Below are positions 43,833 through 52,493 of a DNA stretch of 64,000 nt, piece after piece. The DNA is taken from NCBI RefSeq assembly GCF_023155745.1, contig NZ_JAKNUS010000001.1:62001-126000 (forward strand), in the 5' to 3' direction. This DNA is from Microbacterium kunmingense (lineage in GTDB: Bacteria; Actinomycetota; Actinomycetes; Actinomycetales; Microbacteriaceae). The notes below the pieces were generated by a model that searched no databases, had not been told where the DNA came from, and saw only the letters and a list, made by a program, of their open reading frames with translations. The translations under genes were made by a program, and so were the position numbers. How positions within the stretch are numbered: the stretch's first letter is position 1; each line of letters begins with the position of its first letter.

Positions 43833-45304
43833 GGCTGCGATCTCAGCGGGGGGCGCACCTCGCCGTAGAACTGGCCGTGATACCCGTGCAGCACGGCGTG
43901 CGGAAGCTCGGCCCGTGCGACCTCGGTGAACGACGTGGCGTCGAGCACCAGGAGGAACGAGGTCTCGGCCGCGGCATCCAGGACCACCGACAGCACCACC
44001 CCGTCGTCCTCCGCCTCGCGGCCGGGGCGCCCGACGAAGACGCCCTCACCGGGGTAGCAGCCCTCGGCATGCCAGGTCAGCGTGGTGCGGGAGGACGTGT
44101 CGATCTTCACCAGCCGGTCGTAGAACCCCGGCTCGTCGCCGAGGCTCACCCCGTAGACGTAGCGGTGGTCGGGGCGGGTGTTCATGCGCGCGTAGTCGAG
44201 GCTCGGCAGCTCGATCGGCGTCGGCGAGAGCTCCTCGCCGGTCACGGTCTTGGCCCCGCCCGCGAGCGGCAGGCGGAACCGCCGGAGCGTGCCGGGAGGG
44301 ATGCGGGCATCGGGCTCTTCGAGCCGGTGGAGGTAGAACGCCTCGATCACCGAGGCGTCGTCGTAGCCGACGAGGTCGACCACCACCTCGTCGCCGTCGT
44401 CGTAGGCGTTGACGTGGTGGAAGGCGAAGAAGGCCGACGACGTCAGGGTCTTCACGTGCGCCCCGGTCCGCCGGTCGAACACGTGGAACTTCGTTCCCCG
44501 CTCCGGCCTCCAGCGGAAGTTCTCGATGTAGGGCTTCAGCCACAGCAGGAGCGAGATGGGGTTCACCACGAGCGGGAACTCCGCGAGGACGAGGTAGCGC
44601 TCGGACATCCCGAAGGAGTGGATGTAACCGGGTTCACCCACCCTCTTCCGCGCCAGCGTCGTCGGCGACGCGCCCGGGGTGGTGGTGTCGAGGTGGCGGA
44701 AGACGTACTGGCTCGAGGCGTTGAATCGGGTGACGAGGTTGATCGCCTCCCCGCGGGCGTCATCGAGCTGGGGGTGGACCGTCGTCATCCGGCCGAAATC
44801 CGACGTGTCCCACCCGGTCACCCCGACCGTCTTGAGCGTCACCGGGTCGAACTCGACCTGGATGGGCGTCTCGGCGAGGGCGAGGAATTTCTCGGCGACC
44901 TTGGCGATGTTCACCTTCGCGCTGTCGGTCGGCTTCGGGTCGAATACGGCCATGGCGCGGGCGAACAGCGACCGGCAGGGATCGGTGGCGAACTCGGGAA
45001 AGGCGATCCGGCCCTCGTCCCGCGCGGCGCGGTAGGCCTCGGTCTCGAGGAAGCGGTTCTGGTACGACACCCGGCCACCCGAACCGGAGCCCTGCGAGAT
45101 CGTGAACCGGTGGAGCATCGCCAGGCCGTCGAACCAGTGCCGATACCGGCGCTCGCCGACCTGGAACGACCCCGGCCCGTTGCGCAGGAGCGATCCCTCC
45201 AGCCAGTCGGGAAGGATGCCGCGGACCGGCACGTCGTCGATCTCGACCTCGGGGCTCTCGCCGAAGCCGGCCGCGAAGCCCTGCGCCGTCGTCCCCGCGC
45301 TCAT
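43823..45304 (-). CDS. Carotenoid cleavage oxygenase (RPE65 family)
   Basis: 493 residues. The seven-bladed propeller family with four iron-binding His: TTVHPQLDD, GYIHSFGMS, AFHHVNAYDD and the C-terminal LHGYHGQFYG. DWLEGSLLRNGPGSFQVGE and HWFDGLAMLH are family landmarks. It cleaves a double bond of a carotenoid or apocarotenoid with O2. Its start overlaps the stop of the CrtI-type gene by four bases, so it probably acts on that pathway's product. Confidence 0.93.
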   Translation of the reverse strand: MSAGTTAQGFAAGFGESPEVEIDDVPVRGILPDWLEGSLLRNGPGSFQVGERRYRHWFDGLAMLHRFTISQGSGSGGRVSYQNRFLETEAYRAARDEGRIAFPEFATDPCRSLFARAMAVFDPKPTDSAKVNIAKVAEKFLALAETPIQVEFDPVTLKTVGVTGWDTSDFGRMTTVHPQLDDARGEAINLVTRFNASSQYVFRHLDTTTPGASPTTLARKRVGEPGYIHSFGMSERYLVLAEFPLVVNPISLLLWLKPYIENFRWRPERGTKFHVFDRRTGAHVKTLTSSAFFAFHHVNAYDDGDEVVVDLVGYDDASVIEAFYLHRLEEPDARIPPGTLRRFRLPLAGGAKTVTGEELSPTPIELPSLDYARMNTRPDHRYVYGVSLGDEPGFYDRLVKIDTSSRTTLTWHAEGCYPGEGVFVGRPGREAEDDGVVLSVVLDAAAETSFLLVLDATSFTEVARAELPHAVLHGYHGQFYGEVRPPLRSQPHS

Positions 45305-46965
45305 GAGGGCACCTCGTCGGCGATGCGCGTCGTGTCGGCGTCGCCGGCGCGTCGGGCGCCGACCGGAGGGAACTCCGCCGCGATGAGCCCGGCGGCGATC
45401 TTGCCCGAGGCGAGCACCGCCGGAACCCCGGCGCCGGGGTGCGTGCCGGCGCCGACGAGGTAGAGGCCCCGCACGGCGCGCGACCTGTTGTGGGGGCGGA
45501 ACCAGCCCGACTGGAAGAGCGTCGGCTGCAACGAGAAGGCCGCGCCGCGGGGCGTCTGCAGAACGTCGCGGAAGTGCTCCGGCCCGATCGCATGCTCGGC
45601 GACGATGTGATCGGACAGGCCCGGGAGGAAACGCTCGTCGAGCGTGTCGAGCACGAGGCGCCGCACCCGCGCGGCCTCGTCGACGGCGGCCTCGGGTGAC
45701 CGCGCACCGTGTGCGGGGAGGGCCGGGGAGGCCACCAGCACGTACAGCGCCTCGCAGCCGGGCGGTGCGACCGAGGCGTCGGTGCGGGTCGGCACGTGCA
45801 CGTAGAGGAACAGGTCGTCGGCCGTCAGGTGCGCGCTGCTGTCGAGATCGCGGGGCTTCGGGCGGAAGACCCGCTGCATGACCGTCTGCGCGTCGCCGCC
45901 GAGGAGCAGGTTGTGGTGGTGCAGCGGGGTGTCGGGCCAGGTGCGGTCGGCGCCGAAGTACAGCACGTGCAGCGACATGCTCGGCGTGCTCCGGCGCATC
46001 CGCATCCGCGACGGCGCCGCCTGCGGCGTTCCGGCGAGCAGGCGCTCGTACGTGGCGCCCGGGTCGGCTCCCGAGACGACGACGTCGGCCTCGATCTCCG
46101 ACCCGTCGACCAGTCTCACCCCCGTGACGCGGCCGCCCGCGTGCAGGATGCGGTCGACCTCGGCTCCGCACCGGATGGTGCCGCCCAGGCGCTGCACGAG
46201 TGCGCCGATCGCCTCGACGAGGGCGCTGGTGCCGCCGATGGCGTAGTGGACGCCCCAGCGCCGCTCGAACTCGACGATGAGGGCGTAGAGCGACGGGGTG
46301 CGCGCGGGGTCGCCGCCGATGAGGAGCGGGTGGAAGGCGAGCGCCCGGCGGAGGAACGGCTCGCGGACGGTGGTGTTCACCAGGTGCTGCATGCCGCGTG
46401 CCGCACCGTGGCGCAGGAGGTACGGGAGCATCCGCAGCATGACGTGCAGCTGCATCATCGGGCGCTCGGTGTAGGGGTAGAACGCGTCGAAGATGCCGCT
46501 GATCTTGCGCTGCAGGCGGTCGAACCCGCTGACGTCCGCCGGGCTGCGCCTGGCCACCTCCTCGCGGAAGTCCTCCAGCGCGGCACGGAAATCGAAGCGT
46601 CCGCCCTCGGCGTCGAAGGCCCGGTAGAACGGGTCGAGCGGGACGAGTTCGACATGGTCGGAGAGCTTCTCGCCGGCGAGGGCGAACAGCTCCTCGAACA
46701 TGAATGGGGCGGTCAGCACCGTGGGGCCGCCGTCGAAGCGGAACCCGTTGATGTCGTACCGGTACGCCCGGCCCCCGATGAGGTCGCGCTTCTCGAGCAC
46801 GGTGACCTCGTGGCCGGCGGCGGCGAGGCGGGCGGCGGCGGCGAGCCCCCCGAATCCGGCGCCCACGACGACGACGCGCGCGCCCCCGGCGATCACCGGC
46901 GACCGCTCGGTGCGACGGCCGCCACGGAGAGCGAGGTCATGGCCACGGCCACGCCTCGTCCCCAC
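45301..46965 (-). CDS. Phytoene desaturase-family (CrtI-type) oxidoreductase
   Basis: About 531-554 residues. FAD motif VVVVGAGFGGLAAAARLAAAGHEVTVLEK, substrate loop GGPTVLTAPFMFEELFALAG, and the C-terminal CrtI signature GLYLVGAGTHPGAGVPAVLASGKIAA. It dehydrogenates or isomerises C40/C30 carotenes at the membrane. GTG 46965 is the longest start; GTG 46896 just before the FAD motif is equally plausible. crtE and crtB are not in the window. Confidence 0.9.
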   Translation of the reverse strand: MGTRRGRGHDLALRGGRRTERSPVIAGGARVVVVGAGFGGLAAAARLAAAGHEVTVLEKRDLIGGRAYRYDINGFRFDGGPTVLTAPFMFEELFALAGEKLSDHVELVPLDPFYRAFDAEGGRFDFRAALEDFREEVARRSPADVSGFDRLQRKISGIFDAFYPYTERPMMQLHVMLRMLPYLLRHGAARGMQHLVNTTVREPFLRRALAFHPLLIGGDPARTPSLYALIVEFERRWGVHYAIGGTSALVEAIGALVQRLGGTIRCGAEVDRILHAGGRVTGVRLVDGSEIEADVVVSGADPGATYERLLAGTPQAAPSRMRMRRSTPSMSLHVLYFGADRTWPDTPLHHHNLLLGGDAQTVMQRVFRPKPRDLDSSAHLTADDLFLYVHVPTRTDASVAPPGCEALYVLVASPALPAHGARSPEAAVDEAARVRRLVLDTLDERFLPGLSDHIVAEHAIGPEHFRDVLQTPRGAAFSLQPTLFQSGWFRPHNRSRAVRGLYLVGAGTHPGAGVPAVLASGKIAAGLIAAEFPPVGARRAGDADTTRIADEVPS

Positions 46966-47083
46966 CCGGAGGATGTCCCCCGGGTCTCTGGCACGCTCCC
47001 CATTGCGCTCCCCTTTCGAGGATGTGGGGCTAGCATACGGCTCCCCTGAGCGGGGCAGGGTTGTCGGGGCGAGGCTTCGGGGT

Positions 47084-47932
47084 TCAGCCGAAGATCATGG
47101 GGCGGTCGTCGTCCTCCTCGACCGGCGGCTTCAGATCGAGGTCGACCACCACCGGCACGTGATCGCTCGGAAGCTCGCCCTTCCGCTCGTTGCGGTGGAT
47201 CTCGGCGCCGGTGACCTTCTCCGCCAGGCCCGTCGATCCCAGGATGAAGTCGATCCGCATCCCCTCGTTGCGGGGGAACTTCAGCCGCTTGTAGTCCCAG
47301 TAGGTGAAGCCGGTCGGAACGAGCGGGCGCACGACGTCGGTGAGCCCCGCCGACTGCAGGGCCGCGAAGGCCTCACGCTCGGGCGGGGAGACATGGGTGG
47401 AGAACCCGGGCACCACCGCGGGGTCGCCGTTGTCGGCGTCGGTGGGGGCGATGTTGAAGTCGCCGACCAGGGCGAGCGGGAGGGTCGGTTCGGCGGCGAG
47501 GGTGTCACGGGTGTACTGCTCGAGGGCGGCGAGCCAGTGCAGCTTGTAGTCGTAGTGCGGGTCGCCGAGGGCGCGGCCGTTGGGCACGTAGAGGCTCCAC
47601 ACCTCGACCCCGTCGATGCGCGCGCCCAGTGCCCGCGCCTCCTGCGGAGCATCCGGACCCTCGTGTCCCTTCGCGAACCCGGGCATCCCCGGGAAGGCGG
47701 TCCGGACCTGCTCGATCGGCGCCTTGCTGGCGATCGCGACGCCGTTCCACTGCGAGAACCCGTGCGCCTGCACCTCGTAGCCGGCCTCATCGAAGCGCTC
47801 GTAGGGGAACTGCTCGGCCTTGCACTTGATCTCCTGCATCGCCAGCACGTCGACGCTCTCGCGGACGGCGAAGTCGACGATGCGGTCGACGCGGGCGCGG
47901 ATGGAGTTGACGTTCCAGGTGGCCAGGCGCAT
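47084..47932 (-). CDS. xthA: Exodeoxyribonuclease III
   Basis: 282 residues of the EEP fold. Metal and catalytic motifs: LATWNVNSIRARVDR, LAMQEIKCK (Glu), VWSLYVPNGRALGDPHYDYKLHW, GDFNIAPTDAD (Asp/Asn), RIDFILGS and SDHVPVVVDLDL (His). It repairs abasic sites and 3' ends. Start ATG 47932; a short divergent spacer (40 bp) separates it from pyrE. Confidence 0.93.
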   Translation of the reverse strand: MRLATWNVNSIRARVDRIVDFAVRESVDVLAMQEIKCKAEQFPYERFDEAGYEVQAHGFSQWNGVAIASKAPIEQVRTAFPGMPGFAKGHEGPDAPQEARALGARIDGVEVWSLYVPNGRALGDPHYDYKLHWLAALEQYTRDTLAAEPTLPLALVGDFNIAPTDADNGDPAVVPGFSTHVSPPEREAFAALQSAGLTDVVRPLVPTGFTYWDYKRLKFPRNEGMRIDFILGSTGLAEKVTGAEIHRNERKGELPSDHVPVVVDLDLKPPVEEDDDRPMIFG

Positions 47933-47972
47933 GCCTCCAGCGTAGATCCGCGCCGGATCTAGACTCGTCGTC

Positions 47973-48551
47973 GTGACCGTCGCCTCCACTGCCGAGCTCG
48001 AAGCCGACCGCCAGGCCCTCATCCGCCTCATCACCGACGAGGCGGTGTTCCACGGCGACTTCACGCTCTCCAGCGGCAAGAAGGCGTCGTACTACGTCGA
48101 CATGCGCCGGCTCACCCTCGACCACCGCGCCGCGCCCGCGATCGGGCGGATCATGCTCGACCTCATCCGCGATGTCGACGGCGTCGTCGCCGTCGGGGGA
48201 CTGACGCTCGGTGCCGATCCGATCGCCAACGCCGTGCTGCACGAGTCGGTGCGGGCGGGGCGCCCGCTCGACGCGTTCGTCGTGCGCAAGGAGCCGAAGG
48301 ACCACGGCCGGGGCCGGCAGATCGAGGGAGCGGATGTCGCGGGCAAGCGCGTCGTCGTCGTCGAGGACACCTCCACCACCGGCCAGTCGGCGCTGAAGGC
48401 CGTCGAGGCGCTGCGCCGCGAGGGTGCCGAGCCGGTCGCGGTCGCGGTGATCGTCGACCGCAAGACCGGGGCGCAGGATGCCGTCGAGGCGGCCGGGCTG
48501 CAGTGGCTCGCCGCGATCGACCTCGACGATCTGGGTCTCGCGCCGCAGTAG
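47973..48551 (+). CDS. pyrE: Orotate phosphoribosyltransferase
   Basis: 192 residues. The PRPP-binding motif VVVVEDTSTTGQSAL is at about 127-141; DFTLSSGKKASYYVDMR and GGLTLGADPIANAV are OPRTase landmarks. It makes OMP from orotate and PRPP in pyrimidine synthesis. GTG start 47973. The other pyr genes are not nearby. Confidence 0.95.
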   Translation: MTVASTAELEADRQALIRLITDEAVFHGDFTLSSGKKASYYVDMRRLTLDHRAAPAIGRIMLDLIRDVDGVVAVGGLTLGADPIANAVLHESVRAGRPLDAFVVRKEPKDHGRGRQIEGADVAGKRVVVVEDTSTTGQSALKAVEALRREGAEPVAVAVIVDRKTGAQDAVEAAGLQWLAAIDLDDLGLAPQ

Positions 48552-48575
48552 ACCGCTCCGCGCGCTCAGCCGGGG

Positions 48576-48698
48576 CTACTCGCCGTCGCGCGGCCCGCGG
48601 CGGGAGCGGATGAGCTGCCACAGCAGCACCACCAGGGTGCCGGCGACGATGATGGCGCTGGTGATCAGCAGGAGCGTCTGCTCGGTCTCGGAGATCAT
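48576..48698 (-). CDS. Tiny single-helix membrane protein, 40 aa
   Basis: MISETEQTLLLITSAIIVAG, the helix continuing to LLWQLI, and a basic tail RSRRGPRDGE. GGAAGGA lies ten bases before ATG 48698, and the start overlaps the stop of the YdeI-like gene by four bases (ATGA), which supports translation. Confidence 0.65.
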   Translation of the reverse strand: MISETEQTLLLITSAIIVAGTLVVLLWQLIRSRRGPRDGE

Positions 48699-49267
48699 GG
48701 GCGTCGTCCTTCCCTCGCGTCGACGACGATCTTCCCGATGCGCGCCGCGCGGGTCTCGGGTCTGCGGGCGGTGTCGACCTGGGTGATGCCGAACTTGCGG
48801 GATGACGGCGGGAAGCCGTCCCACGCCGCGCGGGCCTCGGGCGCCGCATCGAGGGCGGCGGCGAGATCGTCAGGCTCGCGCAGCGCCTCGGCGTTGTCCA
48901 GCACGCTCCAGGACCCGTTGGCCTTGGCGACCTCGATCGCGCGGACGCCGGCCTCCTCGAGCAGCCCCTCGGCCTCCAGTCGTGCGACCCGCGCCTTGTT
49001 CGTCGCCGCCCACCCGCTCGTCGGCCGGCGTGGCGCGAACCACAGCCCGCTCGTCTGCTCGTCGAACACCCTCACCGGGCCGTCGACCCAGCCGAAGCAC
49101 AGCACCTGGACGATGGCGTCTTCGTAACCGACGAGCTCGAGTCCCGAACCCGGCCGGGGGCGGACGAGCCAGGCGCCGGTCGACGTGCGGTGGTTCTCGG
49201 CGAGCCACGCCCGCCAGACGGCGGCGTCGGCCGCCGTCACCTTCTCCCCGTCGTCGAGGGCGCCCAT
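48695..49267 (-). CDS. YdeI/OmpD-associated-like protein
   Basis: 190 residues. AAVWRAWLAENHRTSTGAWLV, VLCFGWVDGPVRVFDEQTSGLWFAPRRPTSGWAATNK and a C-terminal FPPSSRKFGITQV...ETRAARI match the YdeI family (DUF1801/OmdA-like). Described members protect against bacteriocins or membrane stress; the mechanism is unclear. ATG 49267; a short gap to the HAD gene upstream suggests an operon. Confidence 0.8.
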   Translation of the reverse strand: MGALDDGEKVTAADAAVWRAWLAENHRTSTGAWLVRPRPGSGLELVGYEDAIVQVLCFGWVDGPVRVFDEQTSGLWFAPRRPTSGWAATNKARVARLEAEGLLEEAGVRAIEVAKANGSWSVLDNAEALREPDDLAAALDAAPEARAAWDGFPPSSRKFGITQVDTARRPETRAARIGKIVVDAREGRRP

Positions 49268-49283
49268 ATCCGTGCCGCCGGGG

Positions 49284-50093
49284 TCACACCCCCTCGGGCA
49301 TCTCCGATTCCAGCGGTTCGGGGGCGAGCAGGTCGGCGACGGAGTCGACGACCTCGTCGGGGCGGAACGGGTACCGCTCGATCTCGGTCTGATCGCTGAT
49401 GCCCGTGAGCACCAGCACCGTGTGCAGGCCCGCCTCGATGCCGGCGACGACATCGGTGTCCATCCGGTCGCCGATCATGCCGGTGGTCTCGGAGTGCGCT
49501 CCGATGCGATTCAGCGCCGACCGGAACATCATCGGGTTGGGCTTGCCGACGACGTAGGGCTCCTTGCCGGTCGCGCGGGTGATCAGCGCGGCGAACGACC
49601 CGGTCGCGGGCACCACTCCCGAGGGGGTCGGCCCCGTGGCATCCGGATTGGTGATGATGAATCGCGCCCCGTCGTTGATGAAGCGGATGGCCTTGGTGAT
49701 CGCCTCGAAGTTGTATTGCCGCGTCTCGCCGACCACGACGTAGTCGGGCTGGGTCTCGGTCATGACGTAGCCGGCCTCGTGGAGCGCGGTGGTGAGCCCC
49801 GATTCGCCGATGACGAAGGCGGTGCCGCCGGGAAGCTGCGAGCGGAGGAAGTCGGCCGTGGCGAGGGCGGAGGTCCAGATCCGCTCCTCGGGGACGTCCA
49901 GGCCCGACCGGGCCAGCCGGGCGCTGAGATCGCGCGGGGTGAAGATCGGGTTGTTGGTGAGGACGAGGAAGGGCGTCGCCTGATCGCGCCACTGCGCGAG
50001 CAGCTCGGCGGCGCCGGGGATCGGACGGTTCTCGTGGACGAGGACCCCGTCCATGTCGGTGAGCCAGCATTCGATATCGGCGCGGGTCCGCAT
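49284..50093 (-). CDS. HAD-IIA family phosphatase (NagD-like)
   Basis: 269 residues. HAD motif [14 protein letters not shown], motif II FLVLTNN, a type IIA cap (about 85-175), motif [12 protein letters not shown] and motif [15 protein letters not shown]. It dephosphorylates sugar phosphates or nucleotides in the cytoplasm. ATG 50093. Confidence 0.92.
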   Translation of the reverse strand: MRTRADIECWLTDMDGVLVHENRPIPGAAELLAQWRDQATPFLVLTNNPIFTPRDLSARLARSGLDVPEERIWTSALATADFLRSQLPGGTAFVIGESGLTTALHEAGYVMTETQPDYVVVGETRQYNFEAITKAIRFINDGARFIITNPDATGPTPSGVVPATGSFAALITRATGKEPYVVGKPNPMMFRSALNRIGAHSETTGMIGDRMDTDVVAGIEAGLHTVLVLTGISDQTEIERYPFRPDEVVDSVADLLAPEPLESEMPEGV

Positions 50094-50154
50094 GGTGCCA
50101 GCGTACCGGGGGAGTCGGGGGTGCCACCGGGCGATTGAGGTCTACTGTCGGAGG

Positions 50155-51090
50155 GTGACCGCGCCCGAGTGGGACCCCGATGCGCTGCCGGACCTGACCG
50201 GCCGCACCTACCTCGTCACGGGTGCCACGCGGGGCCTGGGGTACTTCGCCTCGGAGCAGCTGGTGCGGGCGGGGGCCCGGGTCGTGATGACCGGCCGCAA
50301 TCCGAACCGTCTCGTCGCGGCGCGCGCGGCCGTGGAGCGCCGGGTGCCCGAGGCCGCCACGGTCGGCCCCACCAAGACCCTGCTGCTGGACACCAGCAAC
50401 CTCGGCTCGGTGCGGGCGGCTGCGGCGACGGCGCGCGCCCGGTGGAGCATCGACGGTCTGCTGCTGAACGCCGGCGTCGTGCACCCGCCCCGCACGCGCG
50501 AGACGACCCACGGCGGTAACGAGGTCGTCTTCGCCACGAACGTGCTCGGCCATTTTGCGCTCGCCGGGGCGCTCCTGACGTCGCTGTCGGCGGCGGAGGG
50601 GCGGATGGTGTGGGTCGGCAGCGTCTCCACGACGATCTCGCCGTACGACCCGGTCGACCCGCAGCTCGTCGAGGGCTACACGCCCTGGCGCGCATACGTG
50701 CAGTCGAAGGTGGCGTGCACGGCGCTCGGGCTCGACGCCGACCGCCGCCTCCGCGAGGCGGGGGTGCCGGTCTCGAGCGTCGTCGCCCACCCGGGCTACA
50801 GCATCAGCGGGCGCACCCCGGGCATCCACGGCGTGAACGAGCCGTCGCGCTGGGCCCGGTTCGTCGACAACCTGCAGGGCCCGGTTACCCAGTCGAAGGA
50901 GCAGGGCGCGTGGCCGCTCGTGCGCGCGCTCGTGGACCCGGTGGTGGAGGGCGGGGAGTTCTGGGGCCCGCGGTTCACGCTGCGGGGCCGACCTGCGAAG
51001 CAGCGGGCGTCGAAGATCACGCGGGACCCGGAGATCGCCGACCGGCTGTGGCGCTTCTGCGAGGAGACCTCGGGCATCCACTGGCCCTGA
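50155..51090 (+). CDS. Short-chain dehydrogenase/reductase
   Basis: 311 residues, extended SDR of the retinol-dehydrogenase/WW-oxidoreductase look. Cofactor motif VTGATRGLGYFASE, LLLNAGVV, and the YxxxK pair in AYVQSKVAC; the catalytic Ser lies in VWVGSVST. NAD(P)-dependent oxidation or reduction of an unknown alcohol/ketone. GTG 50155 is the last base of GGAGG itself, so ribosome binding is unusual. Confidence 0.87.
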   Translation: MTAPEWDPDALPDLTGRTYLVTGATRGLGYFASEQLVRAGARVVMTGRNPNRLVAARAAVERRVPEAATVGPTKTLLLDTSNLGSVRAAAATARARWSIDGLLLNAGVVHPPRTRETTHGGNEVVFATNVLGHFALAGALLTSLSAAEGRMVWVGSVSTTISPYDPVDPQLVEGYTPWRAYVQSKVACTALGLDADRRLREAGVPVSSVVAHPGYSISGRTPGIHGVNEPSRWARFVDNLQGPVTQSKEQGAWPLVRALVDPVVEGGEFWGPRFTLRGRPAKQRASKITRDPEIADRLWRFCEETSGIHWP

Positions 51091-51102
51091 GGGAACGGGC
51101 GG

Positions 51103-51741
51103 TCAGGCGCGCAGCCACACCGCCGACGCCGCACCCTCGGGGAGGGTGAGCGGCGCGCCGCCGTCGACCGACACGCGTCCGGCGGGGCGCACCTCGATCT
51201 CGTGGCCGACGGCGACGCCGATGGCCTCCAGGGCGCGCAGCAGGTCGGGGTCGCGGTCGCTGACGCGCAGCACCCGGCCGCGGTGCCCCACCGGCGCCAC
51301 CTGCAGCAGCACGAAGGGCTCGCGCTGCACGCGCCCGTCGGCGTCGGGGATGGCGTCGCCGTGCGGGTCGAACCGCGGGTGCCCGAGTCGCTCGTCGATG
51401 CGGGCGAGCAGCCGGTCGCTGACGGTGTGCTCCAGAACTTCGGCCTCGTCGTGGACCTCGTCCCAGCTGTACCCGAACTCCTGCACCAGCCAGGTCTCGA
51501 TGAGGCGGTGCCGGCGGATGATCGCGGCGGCGCGCCGCTCACCGGTCTCGGTGAGCGTCACCGGGCCGTAGGGGCGGTGGGTGACGAGGCCCTGCGCGGC
51601 GAGCTTCTGCACCATCTCCGTCACGCTCGAGGGCGCGAGGCCGAGGACCACGGCGAGCTGGGACGGCGTCATCCGGGCGTCCTGCCACTCGGTGTGGTGG
51701 TAGATCGTCTTCAGGTAGTCGTCGACGGCGGGGGAGGCCAC
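51103..51741 (-). CDS. DtxR/MntR-family metalloregulator, manganese-type ligands
   Basis: 212 residues: winged helix 1-65 (SQLAVVLGLAPSSVTEMVQKLAAQGLV), dimer domain 66-140 and a C-terminal SH3/FeoA-like domain 145-212. The length is IdeR-like, but the metal residues are MntR-like: Asp8 where DtxR has Met10, and Glu101 where DtxR has Cys102, with His78, Glu104 and His105. Mn(II) sensing is therefore inferred. GTG start 51741. It is convergent with the SDR gene. Confidence 0.85.
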   Translation of the reverse strand: MASPAVDDYLKTIYHHTEWQDARMTPSQLAVVLGLAPSSVTEMVQKLAAQGLVTHRPYGPVTLTETGERRAAAIIRRHRLIETWLVQEFGYSWDEVHDEAEVLEHTVSDRLLARIDERLGHPRFDPHGDAIPDADGRVQREPFVLLQVAPVGHRGRVLRVSDRDPDLLRALEAIGVAVGHEIEVRPAGRVSVDGGAPLTLPEGAASAVWLRA

Positions 51742-51754
51742 CGCTCCAGGCTAC

Positions 51755-52171
51755 CTAGGCCCCGGGACGCAACCGGCGGGTGAGCCGCCACACATTGCCG
51801 CCGGCCTCGCCCGAGTGCTCGAGCTCGTCGAGCGTGGCGAGCGCCAGCGCGAGCCCGCGGCCCGACTCGGCGTCGTCGTCGGGCATCGACACGTCGCTCA
51901 GGTCGATCAGCGCCGGGTCGGCGTCGTCGAAGAAGACGGCGCGGAGGCCCTCGTCGTCGACCGACAGGTCCAGGCGCACCGAGATCTGCTCCCGGGCGCG
52001 CGCGTGTTCGACGATGTTCGTCGCTATCTCGCTGACGGCCAGCGTGAAGAGGGTCCGGTCCTCCTCGTCGACGTCGGGGCGGCTCGTCCACAGCACGTCG
52101 AGCACCTGGTGCACCTCGTCGATGAAGGCGTCGTCGGCGCGGGCCTCCACCCGCATGCCCTCAACGCTCAT
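51755..52171 (-). CDS. Anti-sigma factor/serine kinase, RsbW-like
   Basis: 138 residues of the HATPase_c_2 type. The N box is LAVSEIATNIVEHARAR and the G-box region SGRGLALALATLDELE. It binds ATP and should phosphorylate its STAS antagonist and/or hold a sigma factor or other client. The start overlaps the STAS gene by 11 bp. Fourth gene of the PP2C-GT2-STAS-kinase operon. Confidence 0.87.
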   Translation of the reverse strand: MSVEGMRVEARADDAFIDEVHQVLDVLWTSRPDVDEEDRTLFTLAVSEIATNIVEHARAREQISVRLDLSVDDEGLRAVFFDDADPALIDLSDVSMPDDDAESGRGLALALATLDELEHSGEAGGNVWRLTRRLRPGA

Positions 52172-52493
52172 CGAAGGCCGCCTCGACGGTGTCGTACTCC
52201 CGGAGGACCCGGTCGAGGTTGGTGAGCTTCAGCACCCGTCGCACCGGCTCGGTGACCCCTGCGATCCGCAGGTCGCCCCCGGCGAGACGGGCCGACTTCA
52301 GGCCGCCGATCAGCGCGCCGAGTCCCGACGAGTCGACGAACTCGGTGTTCGAGAGATCGATGACGACCCGGATGCTGCCGGCATCGACGAGTTCGCTGAT
52401 CGCCGACCGGAGGCGCGGCACGCTCGGGGCGGTCAGGCGGCCCTCCAGGGCGATCACGGCGTAGGCGCTGCCGGGGGTGACGGTGAGGTTCAC
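52161..52493 (-). CDS. STAS-domain anti-anti-sigma factor, RsbV-like
   Basis: 110 residues, one STAS domain. IDLSNTEFVDSSGLGALIGGLKSAR holds the phosphorylatable serine. It begins LTVTPGSAYAVIALEGRLTAPS. GTG 52493 overlaps the GT2 stop by four bases. It is the likely substrate of both the kinase below and the PP2C phosphatase above. Confidence 0.9.
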   Translation of the reverse strand: MNLTVTPGSAYAVIALEGRLTAPSVPRLRSAISELVDAGSIRVVIDLSNTEFVDSSGLGALIGGLKSARLAGGDLRIAGVTEPVRRVLKLTNLDRVLREYDTVEAAFDER

